Counted from the first letter of the stretch, positions 47,871 through 58,006 are shown. The stretch: 64,000 bases of DNA from Paranoxybacillus vitaminiphilus (GCF_003259935.1 NZ_QLMH01000002.1:310001-374000), one strand, 5' to 3'. Made by a program: numbers and translations. The notes: a model not told the origin generated them from the letters alone.

Positions 47871-49137
47871 CATTTGTTAGCTTTGAATGGGCAAGAGCAT
47901 TTGTTTCATTTGACCGCGTTTGCTCGTCACTAAAGTGTATGTTTCGAATGAACCAATAAATGATCGCATATCCTGTTCCGATAAATAGCATTAATATTGG
48001 AATGCTTTTTTCTTTATCAAAAAATGTCACTGCAAATAAAAATAAGCAAACCGAAACAATTCTGCCGCTATTTAAAAATAACTCGCGAACAACTATGTAC
48101 TCAATTCGCATTTTTGTTGAATTCCAGCTTTCCCCTATCACATCAAACGTTAATGATGTGTAGGGAACAAGCAATACTGGATAGCCAATGGCAATCATCA
48201 CCGCATATAAAATTAAATTCCCATAAGAAACATCGACGATAATGAGAAAAATCGCACTGTACAATAATAAGCCGCCAAAAAGAATCGCCTTTTTTCTCTG
48301 ATGGCTCTTAATAAACCGCGATACAACATAATAAACGACAAAGGACGTCAAAGAATTGACTAAACCAAACGTGCCGAGAGCAAGTTCACTCCCCGTAGTT
48401 ATATATACTAACACAGAAACAGTAAAAACGAACGTCCCTTCCCGCAATCCTTGAAAAAAGTGGGCACTTGTAATTAAACTCCAATTTTTATTGCGCTTTC
48501 GCTCGTTTAGAACCCGAAGAAATAAATAATCTCCCTCCGCTTTTCTCCTTTGCAGAAAAAAGCTTAATACTACCGCAACGATAAATAAACATAACGAAAT
48601 CGAAAAAATGAGCGTATACCCTTTCCATTTTGTCAGCGATGAAATCATATAGCCGGCGATAATCGGACCAATCATTCCCGCTACAGACGATAGAATCCCA
48701 AGAAAACCGTTAAAAAAATCACGCGTTTCTGGTTCGGTAATTTCAAATGTCAACACATTAAAAGCTAACCAATAAAACCCATAGCCAATTCCGAGCAGCC
48801 CGCCAAGCAATAATAAATAATCATCTGCGCGATTTCCGACAAACAGCACCGTCAAAAAGAAAACCGCTAAAAATGATACACCAAGACGCAATACAATAAT
48901 CCGATCGACTTTTTTGGCAAGTCTGCCCGCTAAAATAAACGTAATGGGCTGCAATGTAACAATCGCTAAGTTATACAGTCCTAAGTCTTTAAAGTCACCG
49001 GATTGTTTCCATAGATACACATTCACAAACGTATTGGAAAGTGAAATGCTCAATGAATAAAATCCGCCTATCAATAACAGCAATATAAGTTCTCGATTAA
49101 CCTCCACATCACCAATCATTTTTTTTAGCATTGACAT
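47848..49137 (-). CDS. yqgE: Major facilitator superfamily transporter YqgE
   Basis: 429 residues from ATG 49137 (GGGGAG upstream; the frame is open further but without a site). About twelve hydrophobic segments with the MFS loop-2-type LAGRLAKKVDRIIVLRLG. The substrate is unknown. Position between pbpA and sodA equals that of B. subtilis yqgE. Confidence 0.9.
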   Translation of the reverse strand: MSMLKKMIGDVEVNRELILLLLIGGFYSLSISLSNTFVNVYLWKQSGDFKDLGLYNLAIVTLQPITFILAGRLAKKVDRIIVLRLGVSFLAVFFLTVLFVGNRADDYLLLLGGLLGIGYGFYWLAFNVLTFEITEPETRDFFNGFLGILSSVAGMIGPIIAGYMISSLTKWKGYTLIFSISLCLFIVAVVLSFFLQRRKAEGDYLFLRVLNERKRNKNWSLITSAHFFQGLREGTFVFTVSVLVYITTGSELALGTFGLVNSLTSFVVYYVVSRFIKSHQRKKAILFGGLLLYSAIFLIIVDVSYGNLILYAVMIAIGYPVLLVPYTSLTFDVIGESWNSTKMRIEYIVVRELFLNSGRIVSVCLFLFAVTFFDKEKSIPILMLFIGTGYAIIYWFIRNIHFSDEQTRSNETNALAHSKLTNEEGGSPA

Positions 49138-49204
49138 CGTAAACTCCCCTTTGTATCTAAAGGGTAGTTTGTCAATATTGTCAAATTCTATACTCAATGA
49201 AGCG

Positions 49205-49240
49205 TAACAAAAAACCAGCGGATAAGAATCCGCTGGTTTT
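49205..49240 (-). terminator. Terminator downstream of the sodA/repeat region
   Basis: AAAACCAGCGGAT-TCTT-ATCCGCTGGTTTT runs into TTTTTTG on the minus strand. It is the first terminator after sodA, which implies that the three repeat units between are transcribed with sodA. Confidence 0.85.
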
Positions 49241-49680
49241 CGCCTCCGCTTTTCTCTTTGTCTAGCTTCGGCGCCCAGCCGCTCGGGGTCAAATAACCTT
49301 CCGGAGCGAAGTCAAAAAGCGACTTCTTGCTCCGGAAGAACATTTGCCCATCGCGGCTAACCGCGGCGCCTCCGCTTTTCTTTTTTGTCTAGCTTCGGCG
49401 CCCAGCTCTCTTGTGCCAAATAACCTTCGCCCTTGAAGTACAAGCACTTCTGCGTTCGAAGAACATTTGGCTTCGAGAGCTAACCGCGGCGCCTCCGCTT
49501 TTCTTTTTGTCTAGCTCGGCTCGCAACGTGTCAACTGCTTGAATAGCATCTTCGCTGACATGCGCCGAGTAATCGCAGGCGCAGCTTCTGGAAAATAACC
49601 TTCCTCCGTCGAAATGACAAGCATTTCTCGTCGGAAGAACATTTTCCTTCGGCGTTAACCGCTCGCCTCCGCTTTTCTTA
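49241..49680. repeat. Three tandem RNA-like repeat units with covarying stems, downstream of sodA
   Basis: Units ~49241-49365, ~49366-49488 and ~49489-49680 each begin GCCTCCGCTTTTCTTTTTGTCTAGCT-like, then carry AAATAACCTTC (49291, 49418, 49593) and GAAGAACATTT (49335, 49458, 49634), then CTAACCGC. Between the two boxes the stems differ but still pair: CTTCCGGAGC/GCTCCGGAAG, CTTCG/CGAAG, CTTCC/GGAAG. Outside them CAAAT/ATTTG, GCCAAAT/ATTTGGC and GGAAAAT/ATTTTCC also covary. Unit 3 contains an extra hairpin. This pattern indicates a conserved folded RNA. Confidence 0.85.
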
Positions 49681-50289
49681 TTACTTCGCTGCGTTGTAAC
49701 GTTTTGCTACTTCGTCCCAGTTTACTACATTCCAGAATGCAGCAATGTAGTCTGGACGGCGGTTTTGATATTTTAAGTAATAAGCATGCTCCCAAACGTC
49801 TAAGCCAAGAATTGGCGTTTTTCCTTCCATAAGAGGTGTATCTTGGTTTGGAGTGCTTGTTACTTCTAGTTCACCGTTGTTCACTACAAGCCAAGCCCAA
49901 CCTGAACCAAAACGAGTTAACGCTGCTTTTGTAAACTCTTCTTTGAATTTTTCAAAGCTGCCGAATTTTTTGTTAATTGCTTCCGCTAACTCGCCTGTTG
50001 GCTCGCCGCCGCCATTCGGAGAAAGAATGGTCCAGAATAGAGAGTGGTTTGCATGACCGCCGCCGTTATTGCGTACTGCTGTACGAATGCTTTCAGGTAC
50101 AGCATCTAGGTTCGCCATTAACTCTTCAATGCTTTTGTTTTGCAGCTCCTCATGACCTTCTAACGCCGCATTTAAATTCGTTACATATGTGTTGTGATGT
50201 TTTGTGTGATGAATGTTCATCGTTTCTTTGTCGATGTGCGGCTCAAGCGCATCATAAGCGTAAGGTAATTGAGGTAATTCAAACGCCAT
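49681..50289 (-). CDS. sodA: Superoxide dismutase [Mn]
   Basis: 202 residues from ATG 50289 (AAAGGAGG upstream). Metal ligands are visible: His in [12 protein letters not shown] (~27), His in NHSLFW (~81), and Asp/His in [21 protein letters not shown] (~164-168). It dismutates superoxide in the cytoplasm. Its transcript seems to read through three RNA-like repeats before the terminator at 49205-49240. Confidence 0.97.
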   Translation of the reverse strand: MAFELPQLPYAYDALEPHIDKETMNIHHTKHHNTYVTNLNAALEGHEELQNKSIEELMANLDAVPESIRTAVRNNGGGHANHSLFWTILSPNGGGEPTGELAEAINKKFGSFEKFKEEFTKAALTRFGSGWAWLVVNNGELEVTSTPNQDTPLMEGKTPILGLDVWEHAYYLKYQNRRPDYIAAFWNVVNWDEVAKRYNAAK

Positions 50290-50469
50290 AGAAATTCCTC
50301 CTTTAACATATATGTATTTGAACATGAAACATTCATTTATATAATTAATAAACATGAATGTTTCATAAGTTCTTCTAAAATAAGATTACCAAAATTGCCA
50401 CAATGTTTCAATTTATTTGTCCGTCATCTTTTCTATTATTTCTTACAACCTGCTGTAAATATTCTTATA

Positions 50470-50504
50470 GAAATCAAAAACCCCGCCTTATAAGCGAGGT
50501 GCCT
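50470..50504 (-). terminator. Terminator after tRNA-Ile
   Basis: ACCTCGC-TTATAAG-GCGGGGT with T run (TTTTTG) on the minus strand, just past the tRNA 3' end. The stretch 50290-50470 upstream of sodA shows no gene. Confidence 0.75.
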
Positions 50505-50512
50505 ACTGCTGA

Positions 50513-50586
50513 TGGACCCTGCAGGATTCGAACCTGCGACCGGACGGTTATGAGCCGTCTGCTCTAACCAGCTGAGCTAAGGGTCC
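50513..50586 (-). tRNA. tRNA-Ile, anticodon CAU (lysidine type)
   Basis: A full cloverleaf is seen: acceptor GGACCCT/AGGGTCC, D-arm GCTC..GAGC, anticodon stem GACGG/CCGTC with loop CTCATAA (anticodon CAT), T-arm GCAGG TTCGAATC CCTGC. CAU with this body fits tRNA-Ile2, whose C34 is modified to lysidine by TilS to read AUA. CCA is not encoded. Confidence 0.93.
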
Positions 50587-50719
50587 ATAATTTATCCTTA
50601 CTATCTTAATTCCTCATTATCATTTTAGTTTTTGCCCGTCCCGCTCTCGGTATGCTTTTCCAAGAAGCAGCTCGAGCGGTACGCTGATGCTGTTTCAACG
50701 AAGCTTATTCGGACGTGCT
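50570..50719. repeat. 150-bp direct repeat, copy A (includes tRNA-Ile 5' end)
   Basis: It starts within the tRNA (first 17 nt) and runs into the upstream promoter region. Copy B at 50807-50956 is nearly identical, with only a few substitutions. Confidence 0.9.
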
Positions 50720-50806
50720 CTAACCTGTCCCTTCCTCTACTCGTTTATTCGAAGATAATGGGTGCGTCGGGACAACTCGCAGCCGATTCATCGATGTGTC
50801 TCTCGT

Positions 50807-50956
50807 AGCTGAGCTAAGGGTCCATAATTTATCCTTACTATCTTAATTCCTCATTATCATTTTAGTTTTTGCCCGTCCCGCTCTCGGTATGCTTTTTCAA
50901 GTAGCGGCTCGAGCGGTACGCTGATGCTGTTTCAATGAAGCTTATTCGGACGTGCT
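50807..50956. repeat. 150-bp direct repeat, copy B with a truncated tRNA stub
   Basis: It contains the same 17-nt tRNA 5' end (AGCTGAGCTAAGGGTCC) plus upstream region but no tRNA body. The 87-bp spacer to copy A (50720-50806) is unrelated. Between 50957 and 51120 no gene was seen, only a short AT-rich palindrome near 50993-51010. Confidence 0.9.
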
Positions 50957-51120
50957 GAGCTGCGCAACCAAAAAACGGCAACAGCTTTAATGGTGTATTT
51001 TAAAATACCATATGAAGACAATATTGTCAATGGTCATAACATCGCTGTTGTTATAATAGTTGAGTTATTTTTAATGACACGATAAAATGTACTTGGAAAA
51101 AAACGAAGGATGTGTGAACA

Positions 51121-51894
51121 ATGAATATTTTGACTCAGTTGTTTAAAAGCTTATATTCTCCAAGAGATATTGCTCGTTTTCGCTTTCAAGGAATTGGAAA
51201 AACGATTTTATACATTTTCTTTTTAACATTCATCTCTGCATTACCAACGACCTACCATTTTACCAATGGCTTTTTAGAAGGAATCAAAAATACAGGAGAA
51301 CTGTTAAAAAATGAACTTCCCTCGTTTACGATCGAAAACGGCGAACTCAGTTCTCCGGCTGCTGAGCCTGTCATTATTGACAAAAGCGGATTCCGAATTG
51401 TGTTTGACAGTACTGGGCAAACGACAAAAGAAGACGTTGAACGCTATACGAACGCCATTGGTTTTCTAAAGCACGAGATTGTTCTTGTTGCCAATTCAGA
51501 GGCACAATATTATGACTATGCGATGTTTCAAGATATGAAACTAACAGACAAAGACGTACACTCATTCATTGAAACATTGCAGTCTTTAATGCCGGTTATT
51601 GTCCCGGTTACATTTGTGATTTTGTATATATTCGCATGTGCAAGCAAATTTATCGGCATCACGTTTCTTGCTTTTATCGGACAGATTATTCGAGGTACAC
51701 TTGGAAAAAACATAAAATACAGACATACATGGATTATGTCTGCTTACGCAGTCACTCTTTCAACAATCTTTTTCACGATTATGGAATCTTTACAAGTTAT
51801 TGTTCCTTACTCCTTAGCGATTCATTGGTTCGTTTCTATAACTGTATTATTTCTAGCGACTAAAGAAATACCTTCGCCAAAACTTGAGGAATAA
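51121..51894 (+). CDS. yqgB: DUF1189 family membrane protein YqgB
   Basis: 257 residues, ATG behind GAAGGATG. The N-terminal SLYSPRDIARFRFQGIGKTI precedes a first helix (ILYIFFLTFISALPTTYHF); an extracytoplasmic domain (~45-150) is followed by three more helices. This is the DUF1189 layout. Function unknown. Confidence 0.9.
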   Translation: MNILTQLFKSLYSPRDIARFRFQGIGKTILYIFFLTFISALPTTYHFTNGFLEGIKNTGELLKNELPSFTIENGELSSPAAEPVIIDKSGFRIVFDSTGQTTKEDVERYTNAIGFLKHEIVLVANSEAQYYDYAMFQDMKLTDKDVHSFIETLQSLMPVIVPVTFVILYIFACASKFIGITFLAFIGQIIRGTLGKNIKYRHTWIMSAYAVTLSTIFFTIMESLQVIVPYSLAIHWFVSITVLFLATKEIPSPKLEE

Positions 51895-51898
51895 AAAA

Positions 51899-51985
51899 CG
51901 GAGACTGACCTATAAAGTGTCTGCCCCCGCCATATTCCCGTTCATTTATATTGGATGGCGGGGGTTGATATGTTCAGCCCCCTCT
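51899..51985. repeat. Dispersed palindromic repeat, copy g
   Basis: GGAGACTGACCTATAAAGTGTCTGCCCCCGCC on the left and GGCGGGGGTTGATATGTTCAGCCCCCTC on the right. The inner stem CCCCCGCCA/TGGCGGGGG is distinct from the other copies. It lies between the convergent yqgB and chemoreceptor genes. Confidence 0.75.
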
Positions 51986-51991
51986 TTTTCT

Positions 51992-53752
51992 TCATCCCAC
52001 CTGAAAATTTTTCGTCAACTTTTCGAGTGATTTTGATAAATCCGTCAGCTTTAAACCGATTTGATACATATCCTTCATTTGACTGGCTTGTTCTTCTGAT
52101 GAACTCAGCATTTGTTCGGTGCTTGCTAAAGTTTGCTGGGAAACGGAAACAAATTCAAGTGTTGATTTTTCCATAACAGGAAGGGTTTCGCTAAGCTGTT
52201 CCAAATCACTTTTCATATGAGCTAAATTCTTACTGACTCGCGCAATTTGTTTCATTAATGTATCCAATGACTGCTTTGCACTGTTAGCTTTCGATAAGTA
52301 AGAAGTAATATTGTTTGACATCGTTGAAAACTCATTCGCTGCTTTTACCGCAGCATTTTCCATTGATACAATCGTTTGTGTAATTTCTTCGGTTGCTTTT
52401 GCTGATTGCTCTGCTAATTTTCTTACCTCCGTCGCCACAACAGCAAATCCTTTTCCTGCTTCTCCTGCTCTCGCCGCTTCAATTGCTGCATTGAGCGCCA
52501 ACAATTTCGTTTGTTCGGCGATTTGTCTAATCAAATCAACGACTTTTGTAATCGAATTGGAATGCTCTTTTACTCCATTGATCGTTTCTGACATCCGGCC
52601 AAACTCATTCTCTAATAAAACAATCGCATCAATCATTTCTGTAATATTTTTCTCTCCATCGGCTGCAGAAAGGTTCATATCACGGGAACTTTCTGAAATA
52701 ACAGCCATGTTGTCAAGCGTTGTTGTAATCTGCTGTTTCATTCGTTCGAATGTATGAATGCTGAAATCTGAAGTTGTTGCCGTTTCTTCTGCACCGCTTC
52801 TCACGATATGGATGGCATTCACCAATTCATTGCTGCATTGCAACACGCTTTCAGATGAAATCTTCAATTCTTCGCCGGTTCGCGATAACTGGACAGTTGT
52901 CGCATTAATTTCCGCAATCATTTTTTTCATGTTTGTTAACATTTGATTAAAGCCGTCAATCAATGATTGGATTTCCGGAGTTGTTGCAACAATATCAATA
53001 TTTGCGCGTAAATCGCCTTGTTCTACTTTTTTCATCACATCGCGTAAAATCGTCAGTGGACTTGTTAAACTTCTCACTAGTGTAATAATCATCAGCGACG
53101 ATAAGGCTGCACTAATAACAACCGTGATGAAGGTAAGCTGCTTCAGTTGTTTGACTGTACCGATGTATGAATCTGTCGGCACGACTAACACGTATAAGCC
53201 TTTTAACTCTTGGATTTCCTTGTACGCAAGAGTATAGTCCGTGCCTTTCATCGTATAGTGAGATACTCCTTGCTTCTCTTTATTCATTTTATTTATTAAC
53301 TCCGTCGGAAAACGAATACTTGAGCGTTCGCTGACTTTAAATGGTTTTACCTCATTTTTCTTGATAAGAAAAAAATCTGCGCTTAATCCATCTTGAATCA
53401 ATTCTGCTTGCTGTTTTCGAATGCTGCCGTTGAGCTTATGTAAAAACTGATCTTCTTTTCCAACATATATGTACATTAAATTTTGTGCAATTTCATACAT
53501 CGTATTTACTTCCCGATCTAACCGGTTTTCAATGATTTTCATCGTCGTGTTTTTCGCTTTTTGATAAGAAACATATCCTACAATGCCGATGGAAGTAATA
53601 AGAAGACTTAAAAATAAAATAAGTAAACGGTTTTGCAAGCTAACCTTTAACAGCCATTTTTGAATTTGCTTGTGTTTCTTTATGGAGCGGTGTTGCGTTT
53701 TCTGACGAAAGCTGAATGTTAAGAGAGGTCTTTGTTTTTTTGTTGTGTCCAT
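51992..53752 (-). CDS. Methyl-accepting chemotaxis protein
   Basis: 586 residues from ATG 53752 (GGGGGA upstream; a TTG 18 nt earlier is possible). A cytoplasmic basic N-terminus of ~40 residues precedes helix 1 ([19 protein letters not shown]), an extracytoplasmic sensor of ~150 residues, helix 2 ([19 protein letters not shown]), HAMP, and the signalling hairpin tip [33 protein letters not shown]-type core (~400-430). No C-terminal CheR tether is evident. The ligand is unknown. Confidence 0.93.
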   Translation of the reverse strand: MDTTKKQRPLLTFSFRQKTQHRSIKKHKQIQKWLLKVSLQNRLLILFLSLLITSIGIVGYVSYQKAKNTTMKIIENRLDREVNTMYEIAQNLMYIYVGKEDQFLHKLNGSIRKQQAELIQDGLSADFFLIKKNEVKPFKVSERSSIRFPTELINKMNKEKQGVSHYTMKGTDYTLAYKEIQELKGLYVLVVPTDSYIGTVKQLKQLTFITVVISAALSSLMIITLVRSLTSPLTILRDVMKKVEQGDLRANIDIVATTPEIQSLIDGFNQMLTNMKKMIAEINATTVQLSRTGEELKISSESVLQCSNELVNAIHIVRSGAEETATTSDFSIHTFERMKQQITTTLDNMAVISESSRDMNLSAADGEKNITEMIDAIVLLENEFGRMSETINGVKEHSNSITKVVDLIRQIAEQTKLLALNAAIEAARAGEAGKGFAVVATEVRKLAEQSAKATEEITQTIVSMENAAVKAANEFSTMSNNITSYLSKANSAKQSLDTLMKQIARVSKNLAHMKSDLEQLSETLPVMEKSTLEFVSVSQQTLASTEQMLSSSEEQASQMKDMYQIGLKLTDLSKSLEKLTKNFQVG

Positions 53753-53926
53753 TTTCTTATTTTCCCCCAATCCAAGCTCCCCTTGATAACATTTAAAAGA
53801 ATTATACTGAAAACATGTTAATGAAATATTAAGTAAATATTAATTTTAACCCAACAAAAAACGAACATATTTTTCCAGGACAAGCATAAATAAATGAAAG
53901 TAAGAAGGATTTTGGGGGAATAGTCG

Positions 53927-54256
53927 ATGAAAAAACTGACAGGCTTGCTCGTTTTATGTTTTGTCATATATATTGTTTATCACGATGTTACAAACGGAAC
54001 ATTACCGGCTGCGACAACAGCAACAACATCTCACGTTCAAGCGGTGAAAGCAGAGGATAAGGAAGCATTAAATTATAAAATGATGAAAGTAAAAGCAGGA
54101 GATACGCTTTTATCGATTATCGAAAAAGAAAGGAGCGGACCTCTTCCCGTTTCCATTGAACAATTAATAAAAGATTTTGAATCCCTTAATCCCGGTGTAA
54201 AAGCGGAATCATTGCAGATTGGAAAAACATATAAGTTTCCTGTTTACAACGAATAA
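53927..54256 (+). CDS. yqfZ: LysM-domain protein YqfZ
   Basis: 109 residues. An N-terminal hydrophobic signal or anchor (LTGLLVLCFVIYIVY), then a single C-terminal LysM-like fold: YKMMKVKAGDTLLSIIEKER ... LNPGVKAESLQIGKTYKFPVY. It likely binds peptidoglycan. It lies upstream of ispG, as yqfZ does in B. subtilis, where it is a sporulation-period gene. Confidence 0.88.
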   Translation: MKKLTGLLVLCFVIYIVYHDVTNGTLPAATTATTSHVQAVKAEDKEALNYKMMKVKAGDTLLSIIEKERSGPLPVSIEQLIKDFESLNPGVKAESLQIGKTYKFPVYNE

Positions 54257-54409
54257 GAATATCGTGAATTTCTTGTCAATTCATCATTATCATTGTTACA
54301 ATAGTTCAGAAGAAAGTACAAACTTGATCATGGTTCCCTTGAGATTATTGCTGTGGTATGATAAAGCAGCTGCAATCCATCAACTAGTTTTCAAAGGAGC
54401 GAATCACAC

Positions 54410-55519
54410 GTGAGTGAAATTATCCATCGTTCAAAAACCCGTCCCGTTCGCGTCGGAAATTTAACAATTGGCGGGAGCAACGAAGTTATTATTCAAAGTA
54501 TGACAACGACGAAAACGCACGATGTCGAAGCGACAGTCGCAGAAATAAAGCGTTTAGAAGAAGCGGGATGTCAAATTGTTCGCGTTGCATGCCCTGATGA
54601 GCGGGCAGCAAATGCCATTCCTGAAATTAAAAAACGAATTAATATTCCGCTTGTCGTTGATATACACTTCGATTATAAGCTTGCCTTAAAGGCCATTGAA
54701 GGCGGAGCTGACAAAATTCGAATTAATCCGGGAAATATTGGGCGCCGCGAGAAAGTAGAAGCAGTTGTCAAAGCAGCGAAAGAACGTGGAGTACCGATTC
54801 GCATTGGTGTTAACGCCGGTTCGTTAGAAAAGCGGATTTTAGAAAAATACGGCTATCCAACAGCGGATGGCATGGTTGAAAGTGCATTGCACCATATTCG
54901 AATTTTGGAAGAATTAGACTTTCACGATATTATTGTTTCGTTAAAAGCATCTGATGTACGTTTAGCAATTGAAGCATACGAGAAAGCGGCAAGAACGTTT
55001 GACTATCCTCTTCACCTCGGCATTACAGAGTCCGGAACGTTATTTGCCGGAACGGTTAAAAGTGCTGCCGGGCTCGGAGCGATTTTAAGCAAAGGGATCG
55101 GTAATACGATTCGCGTCTCTTTAAGCGCTGATCCTGTTGAAGAAGTGAAAGTAGCTAGGGAATTGCTAAAAGCATTTGGATTAGCCGCCAATGCTGCAAC
55201 ATTAATTTCCTGCCCGACTTGCGGACGTATCGAAATCGACTTAATTAGCATTGCCAATGAAATTGAAGAATATATCGCCAAAATTAAAGCTCCTATCAAA
55301 GTGGCAGTTCTTGGCTGCGCCGTAAACGGTCCAGGAGAGGCTCGCGAAGCAGACATCGGAATTGCCGGAGCGCGCGGTGAAGGGTTGTTGTTCCGCCACG
55401 GAAAAATCGTTCGCAAAGTTCCTGAAGAAACAATGGTGGAAGAACTGAAAAAAGAAGTGGATAAGCTAGCCGAAGAATACTTCGCAAAACAAAAAGAAAA
55501 ACAATCACAAAAAGCTTGA
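54410..55519 (+). CDS. ispG: 4-hydroxy-3-methylbut-2-enyl diphosphate synthase (IspG/GcpE)
   Basis: 369 residues from a GTG with AAAGGAG upstream. The TIM-barrel start [26 protein letters not shown] and the C-terminal [4Fe-4S] domain cysteines in [11 protein letters not shown] and [10 protein letters not shown] are diagnostic. It performs the penultimate step of the MEP isoprenoid pathway; ispH, the last step, is at 62507. Confidence 0.97.
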   Translation: MSEIIHRSKTRPVRVGNLTIGGSNEVIIQSMTTTKTHDVEATVAEIKRLEEAGCQIVRVACPDERAANAIPEIKKRINIPLVVDIHFDYKLALKAIEGGADKIRINPGNIGRREKVEAVVKAAKERGVPIRIGVNAGSLEKRILEKYGYPTADGMVESALHHIRILEELDFHDIIVSLKASDVRLAIEAYEKAARTFDYPLHLGITESGTLFAGTVKSAAGLGAILSKGIGNTIRVSLSADPVEEVKVARELLKAFGLAANAATLISCPTCGRIEIDLISIANEIEEYIAKIKAPIKVAVLGCAVNGPGEAREADIGIAGARGEGLLFRHGKIVRKVPEETMVEELKKEVDKLAEEYFAKQKEKQSQKA

Positions 55520-55546
55520 CGCTTAACGCGCCAAGCTTTTTCTTTA
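55508..55546 (+). terminator. Terminator at the ispG stop
   Basis: AAGCTTG-ACGCTTAACGCGC-CAAGCTT followed by TTTC, overlapping the last codon. Confidence 0.8.
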
Positions 55547-55574
55547 TCGCTTTAACGCATTTGGGGAAGACCCC

Positions 55575-55943
55575 TTAACGATAAAACGGCAGGACGAACA
55601 TTGCGATGATGATGGAAACGATACCGATGCCGATTGCCCATGCTCCCAATGTCTCGGCACCGCGTCTGCGGGCAATGAATCCTAAAATAATCCCGGCCGC
55701 TCCAAGAATGACCGGCATTATAAATAAGGAAATAATGGAGAAGACAAGAGCTAACCAGCCAATCCCTTTTCCATTCGCTTCTTCAGCGTTTCTGTCGTCT
55801 TCCTTATTTTCTTCGCGATGGATCGTGCGGATTGGCTCAGCCACTTCCGCCGACGTTTCCTCCATAAAATCCGGCTCGCTGTTCGGCTGCATCATCGATT
55901 GTCCTTTAGTTCCGTTATACGTTTGTTTACGATCATCTGCCAT
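55575..55943 (-). CDS. yqfX: YqfX-type small membrane protein
   Basis: 122 residues. A long charged N-terminal half (~1-60), then two hydrophobic helices (GWLALVFSIISLFIMPVILGAAGIILGFIA and LGAWAIGIGIVSIIIAMFVLPFY) joined by RRRGAE. It resembles DUF4190-like proteins and YqfX by position. Function unknown. Confidence 0.8.
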   Translation of the reverse strand: MADDRKQTYNGTKGQSMMQPNSEPDFMEETSAEVAEPIRTIHREENKEDDRNAEEANGKGIGWLALVFSIISLFIMPVILGAAGIILGFIARRRGAETLGAWAIGIGIVSIIIAMFVLPFYR

Positions 55944-56098
55944 GCTTTTTCCCTCGCTTTCTTTAAGTGAGGAGCATTTATTAGTATGGTTGTTCGATTG
56001 TAAAATATCGCTGTTAATGTTTTCATAACAAGGGAAAAAACATATCTCATATGTTACAATAGGATAAGAAACACATCTTAAAGGAGTGCAGCTTTAAA

Positions 56099-56659
56099 AT
56101 GAAAAGATTAGGAATTGACATAGATGGTACGGTAACATGTCCGGCTACATTTATTCCTTACTTAAACCAGTCATTTAATAAACAACTGACACTTGACGAT
56201 ATTACGCAATACGATTTGGTTCCAATACTCGAGACAACCGAAGAAGAACTTAATGAATGGATGGATAAGTATGAACCGATTATTTACCGTCAAGCTCCAT
56301 TAGCTGAGCATGCGTTAGATGTCATCAATGATTGGAAGCATCGATTTGAGCTTTTCTACATAAGCGCACGCGGAAAACATTTATATGATATAACAGAAGA
56401 ATGGTTTAAAGAAAATAATGTTCATTATCATCACATTGAATTAGTCGGCTCTCATGACAAAATTGAAGCGGTCAAAAAATACAATATTGCTGCCTTTTTC
56501 GAGGACAAATATGATAATGCGTGCGATATTGGTGAACAATGTAATATTCCCGTTATTTTATTTAATACACCATACAATCAAGGACCGCTTCCAAAGCAAG
56601 TGATTCGCGTCAATAGCTGGCTCGAAGCAAAAGAGCATATCGATGCCATTTTCAAATAA
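56099..56659 (+). CDS. yqfW: Putative 5'(3')-nucleotidase-like HAD protein YqfW
   Basis: 186 residues. HAD motif I LGIDIDGTVTCP at the N-terminus, motif II FYISARGKH near 84-92, KIEAVKKYNIAAFFEDKYDNA for motifs III/IV. It belongs to the deoxyribonucleotidase-like group (NT5C type). ATG behind AAAGGAG. Substrate not proven. Confidence 0.88.
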   Translation: MKRLGIDIDGTVTCPATFIPYLNQSFNKQLTLDDITQYDLVPILETTEEELNEWMDKYEPIIYRQAPLAEHALDVINDWKHRFELFYISARGKHLYDITEEWFKENNVHYHHIELVGSHDKIEAVKKYNIAAFFEDKYDNACDIGEQCNIPVILFNTPYNQGPLPKQVIRVNSWLEAKEHIDAIFK

Positions 56660-56667
56660 GGAACATG

Positions 56668-56726
56668 TAAAAAAGGTCTGCTTCCTCGATACCGTATAAA
56701 AAGTTGGAGGAAGTCAGACCTTTATA
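56668..56726. terminator. Bidirectional terminator between yqfW and zur
   Basis: AAAGGTCTGCTTCCTC and GAGGAAGTCAGACCTTT form a ~15-bp stem between two convergent genes. Confidence 0.85.
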
Positions 56727-56728
56727 AA

Positions 56729-57151
56729 TTATAAGCTATGTTGAATACATTCCGGACATTTCCCATATATTTCAAATTTATGATTAGAAACTTCATATCC
56801 ACGCAAATCCTCTGATAATTCTTTCATCGGACAAGTAGTAATCTCTTTCGTTTTGCCGCACTCCATGCAAATAAAATGATGGTGATGATGATGAGTGTCA
56901 CATTTAAAACGGAAATGTTTCTCCCCGGATAATTCAGTCATTTCAAAAATGCCCAGTTCCACAAACAAAGACAAGTTGCGGTAAATCGTATCAAAACTTA
57001 AACCCGGATAACGCTCTTTTAAAGCATCTAAAACATCTTTTGCCGTTAAATATTTATTTGTCGTTGCAAACAATTGCAACATGTCCTCGCGTTTACCTGT
57101 ATGCTTAAACCCTTTTTTCTTCATTAATTGAATCGCTTCTGTTACATTCAT
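56729..57151 (-). CDS. zur: Zinc uptake regulator Zur (Fur family)
   Basis: 140 residues from ATG 57151 (GAAGGGG upstream). Winged HTH ([26 protein letters not shown]), then metal sites: a His run [20 protein letters not shown] and YGKCPEC, giving the structural CxxC...CxxC zinc. The His-rich loop and its operon with znuCB point to Zur, not Fur or PerR. It represses zinc uptake when zinc is ample. Confidence 0.94.
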   Translation of the reverse strand: MNVTEAIQLMKKKGFKHTGKREDMLQLFATTNKYLTAKDVLDALKERYPGLSFDTIYRNLSLFVELGIFEMTELSGEKHFRFKCDTHHHHHHFICMECGKTKEITTCPMKELSEDLRGYEVSNHKFEIYGKCPECIQHSL

Positions 57152-57156
57152 ACTTT

Positions 57157-57990
57157 CTAGCCCCTTCTCCATTTTTTCAATAAAATAACAAGAAGCAAAA
57201 TAAGGACAGCAAGCATGACAATTGTTCCGCCCGGCGCTAAATCAAGATAGTAAGCAAAAATTAATCCGAGAATAACCGCCAATTCGCCAAACAAAATAGA
57301 AAAAACAATCGTTTGCTTAAATCCCCTGGCAATGCGGATACTTGCCGCCACAGGCAGCGTCATTAATGAAGATACAAGCAAAATCCCGACAATTCTCATG
57401 GAAGCAGCAATGACTAGCGCCACTAATACAATAAAAACGAAATGAACCGTCTTTGTCTTAATTCCCGATGCAACCGCATGCTCCTCATCAAAAGATAAAA
57501 GGAATAATTCTTTGTACAATAAACAAATCGTCACAATAACACCCAACGTAATAAACAGCACTGTCCATAAATCAGAGCGGCTTACCGCGCTTACGCTTCC
57601 AAATAAATAAGAAAATAAATCCGTATTAAAACCATCTGCCATGGAAATGAAAATCACGCTTAAGCCAATTCCGCTCGATAAAATAATGGGAATGGCAAGC
57701 TCCTGATAATGTTTATACACGGAGCGTAATTTTTCAATAAATAGTGATCCGGCAACCGAAAATGCCATTCCCATATAAAGAGGATTGAATAGAAAAGAGC
57801 CAAGCAATTTCTTTTCTAATAACAAGCTTGCGGCAATTCCCGCCAATGTCACGTGACTAAGGGCATCAGCAATTAAAGACAGGCGGCGCACAACGATAAA
57901 AACGCCTAATAAAGGAGCTACAATGCCAATTAAAACGCCTGTAAAAAAAGCGTTTTGCAAAAACTCGTACTGAAATATCGCTTCAACCAT
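57157..57990 (-). CDS. znuB: Zinc ABC transporter permease ZnuB/AdcB type
   Basis: 277 residues from ATG 57990 (GGAGG upstream). About eight transmembrane helices and the ABC-3 family stretches [25 protein letters not shown] and GIKTKTVHF. It forms the zinc channel. Five bp separate it from zur. Confidence 0.93.
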   Translation of the reverse strand: MVEAIFQYEFLQNAFFTGVLIGIVAPLLGVFIVVRRLSLIADALSHVTLAGIAASLLLEKKLLGSFLFNPLYMGMAFSVAGSLFIEKLRSVYKHYQELAIPIILSSGIGLSVIFISMADGFNTDLFSYLFGSVSAVSRSDLWTVLFITLGVIVTICLLYKELFLLSFDEEHAVASGIKTKTVHFVFIVLVALVIAASMRIVGILLVSSLMTLPVAASIRIARGFKQTIVFSILFGELAVILGLIFAYYLDLAPGGTIVMLAVLILLLVILLKKWRRG

Positions 57991-58006
57991 TTTGTCTATT
58001 CCTCCA

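Noticed and set aside
49241-49680. CRISPR array or coding ORF
   Set aside because: Only three long imperfect units with paired stems, no spacer regularity and no credible reading frame.
50807-50823. Second tRNA-Ile gene
   Set aside because: Only the first 17 nt are present; no anticodon or T arm follows.
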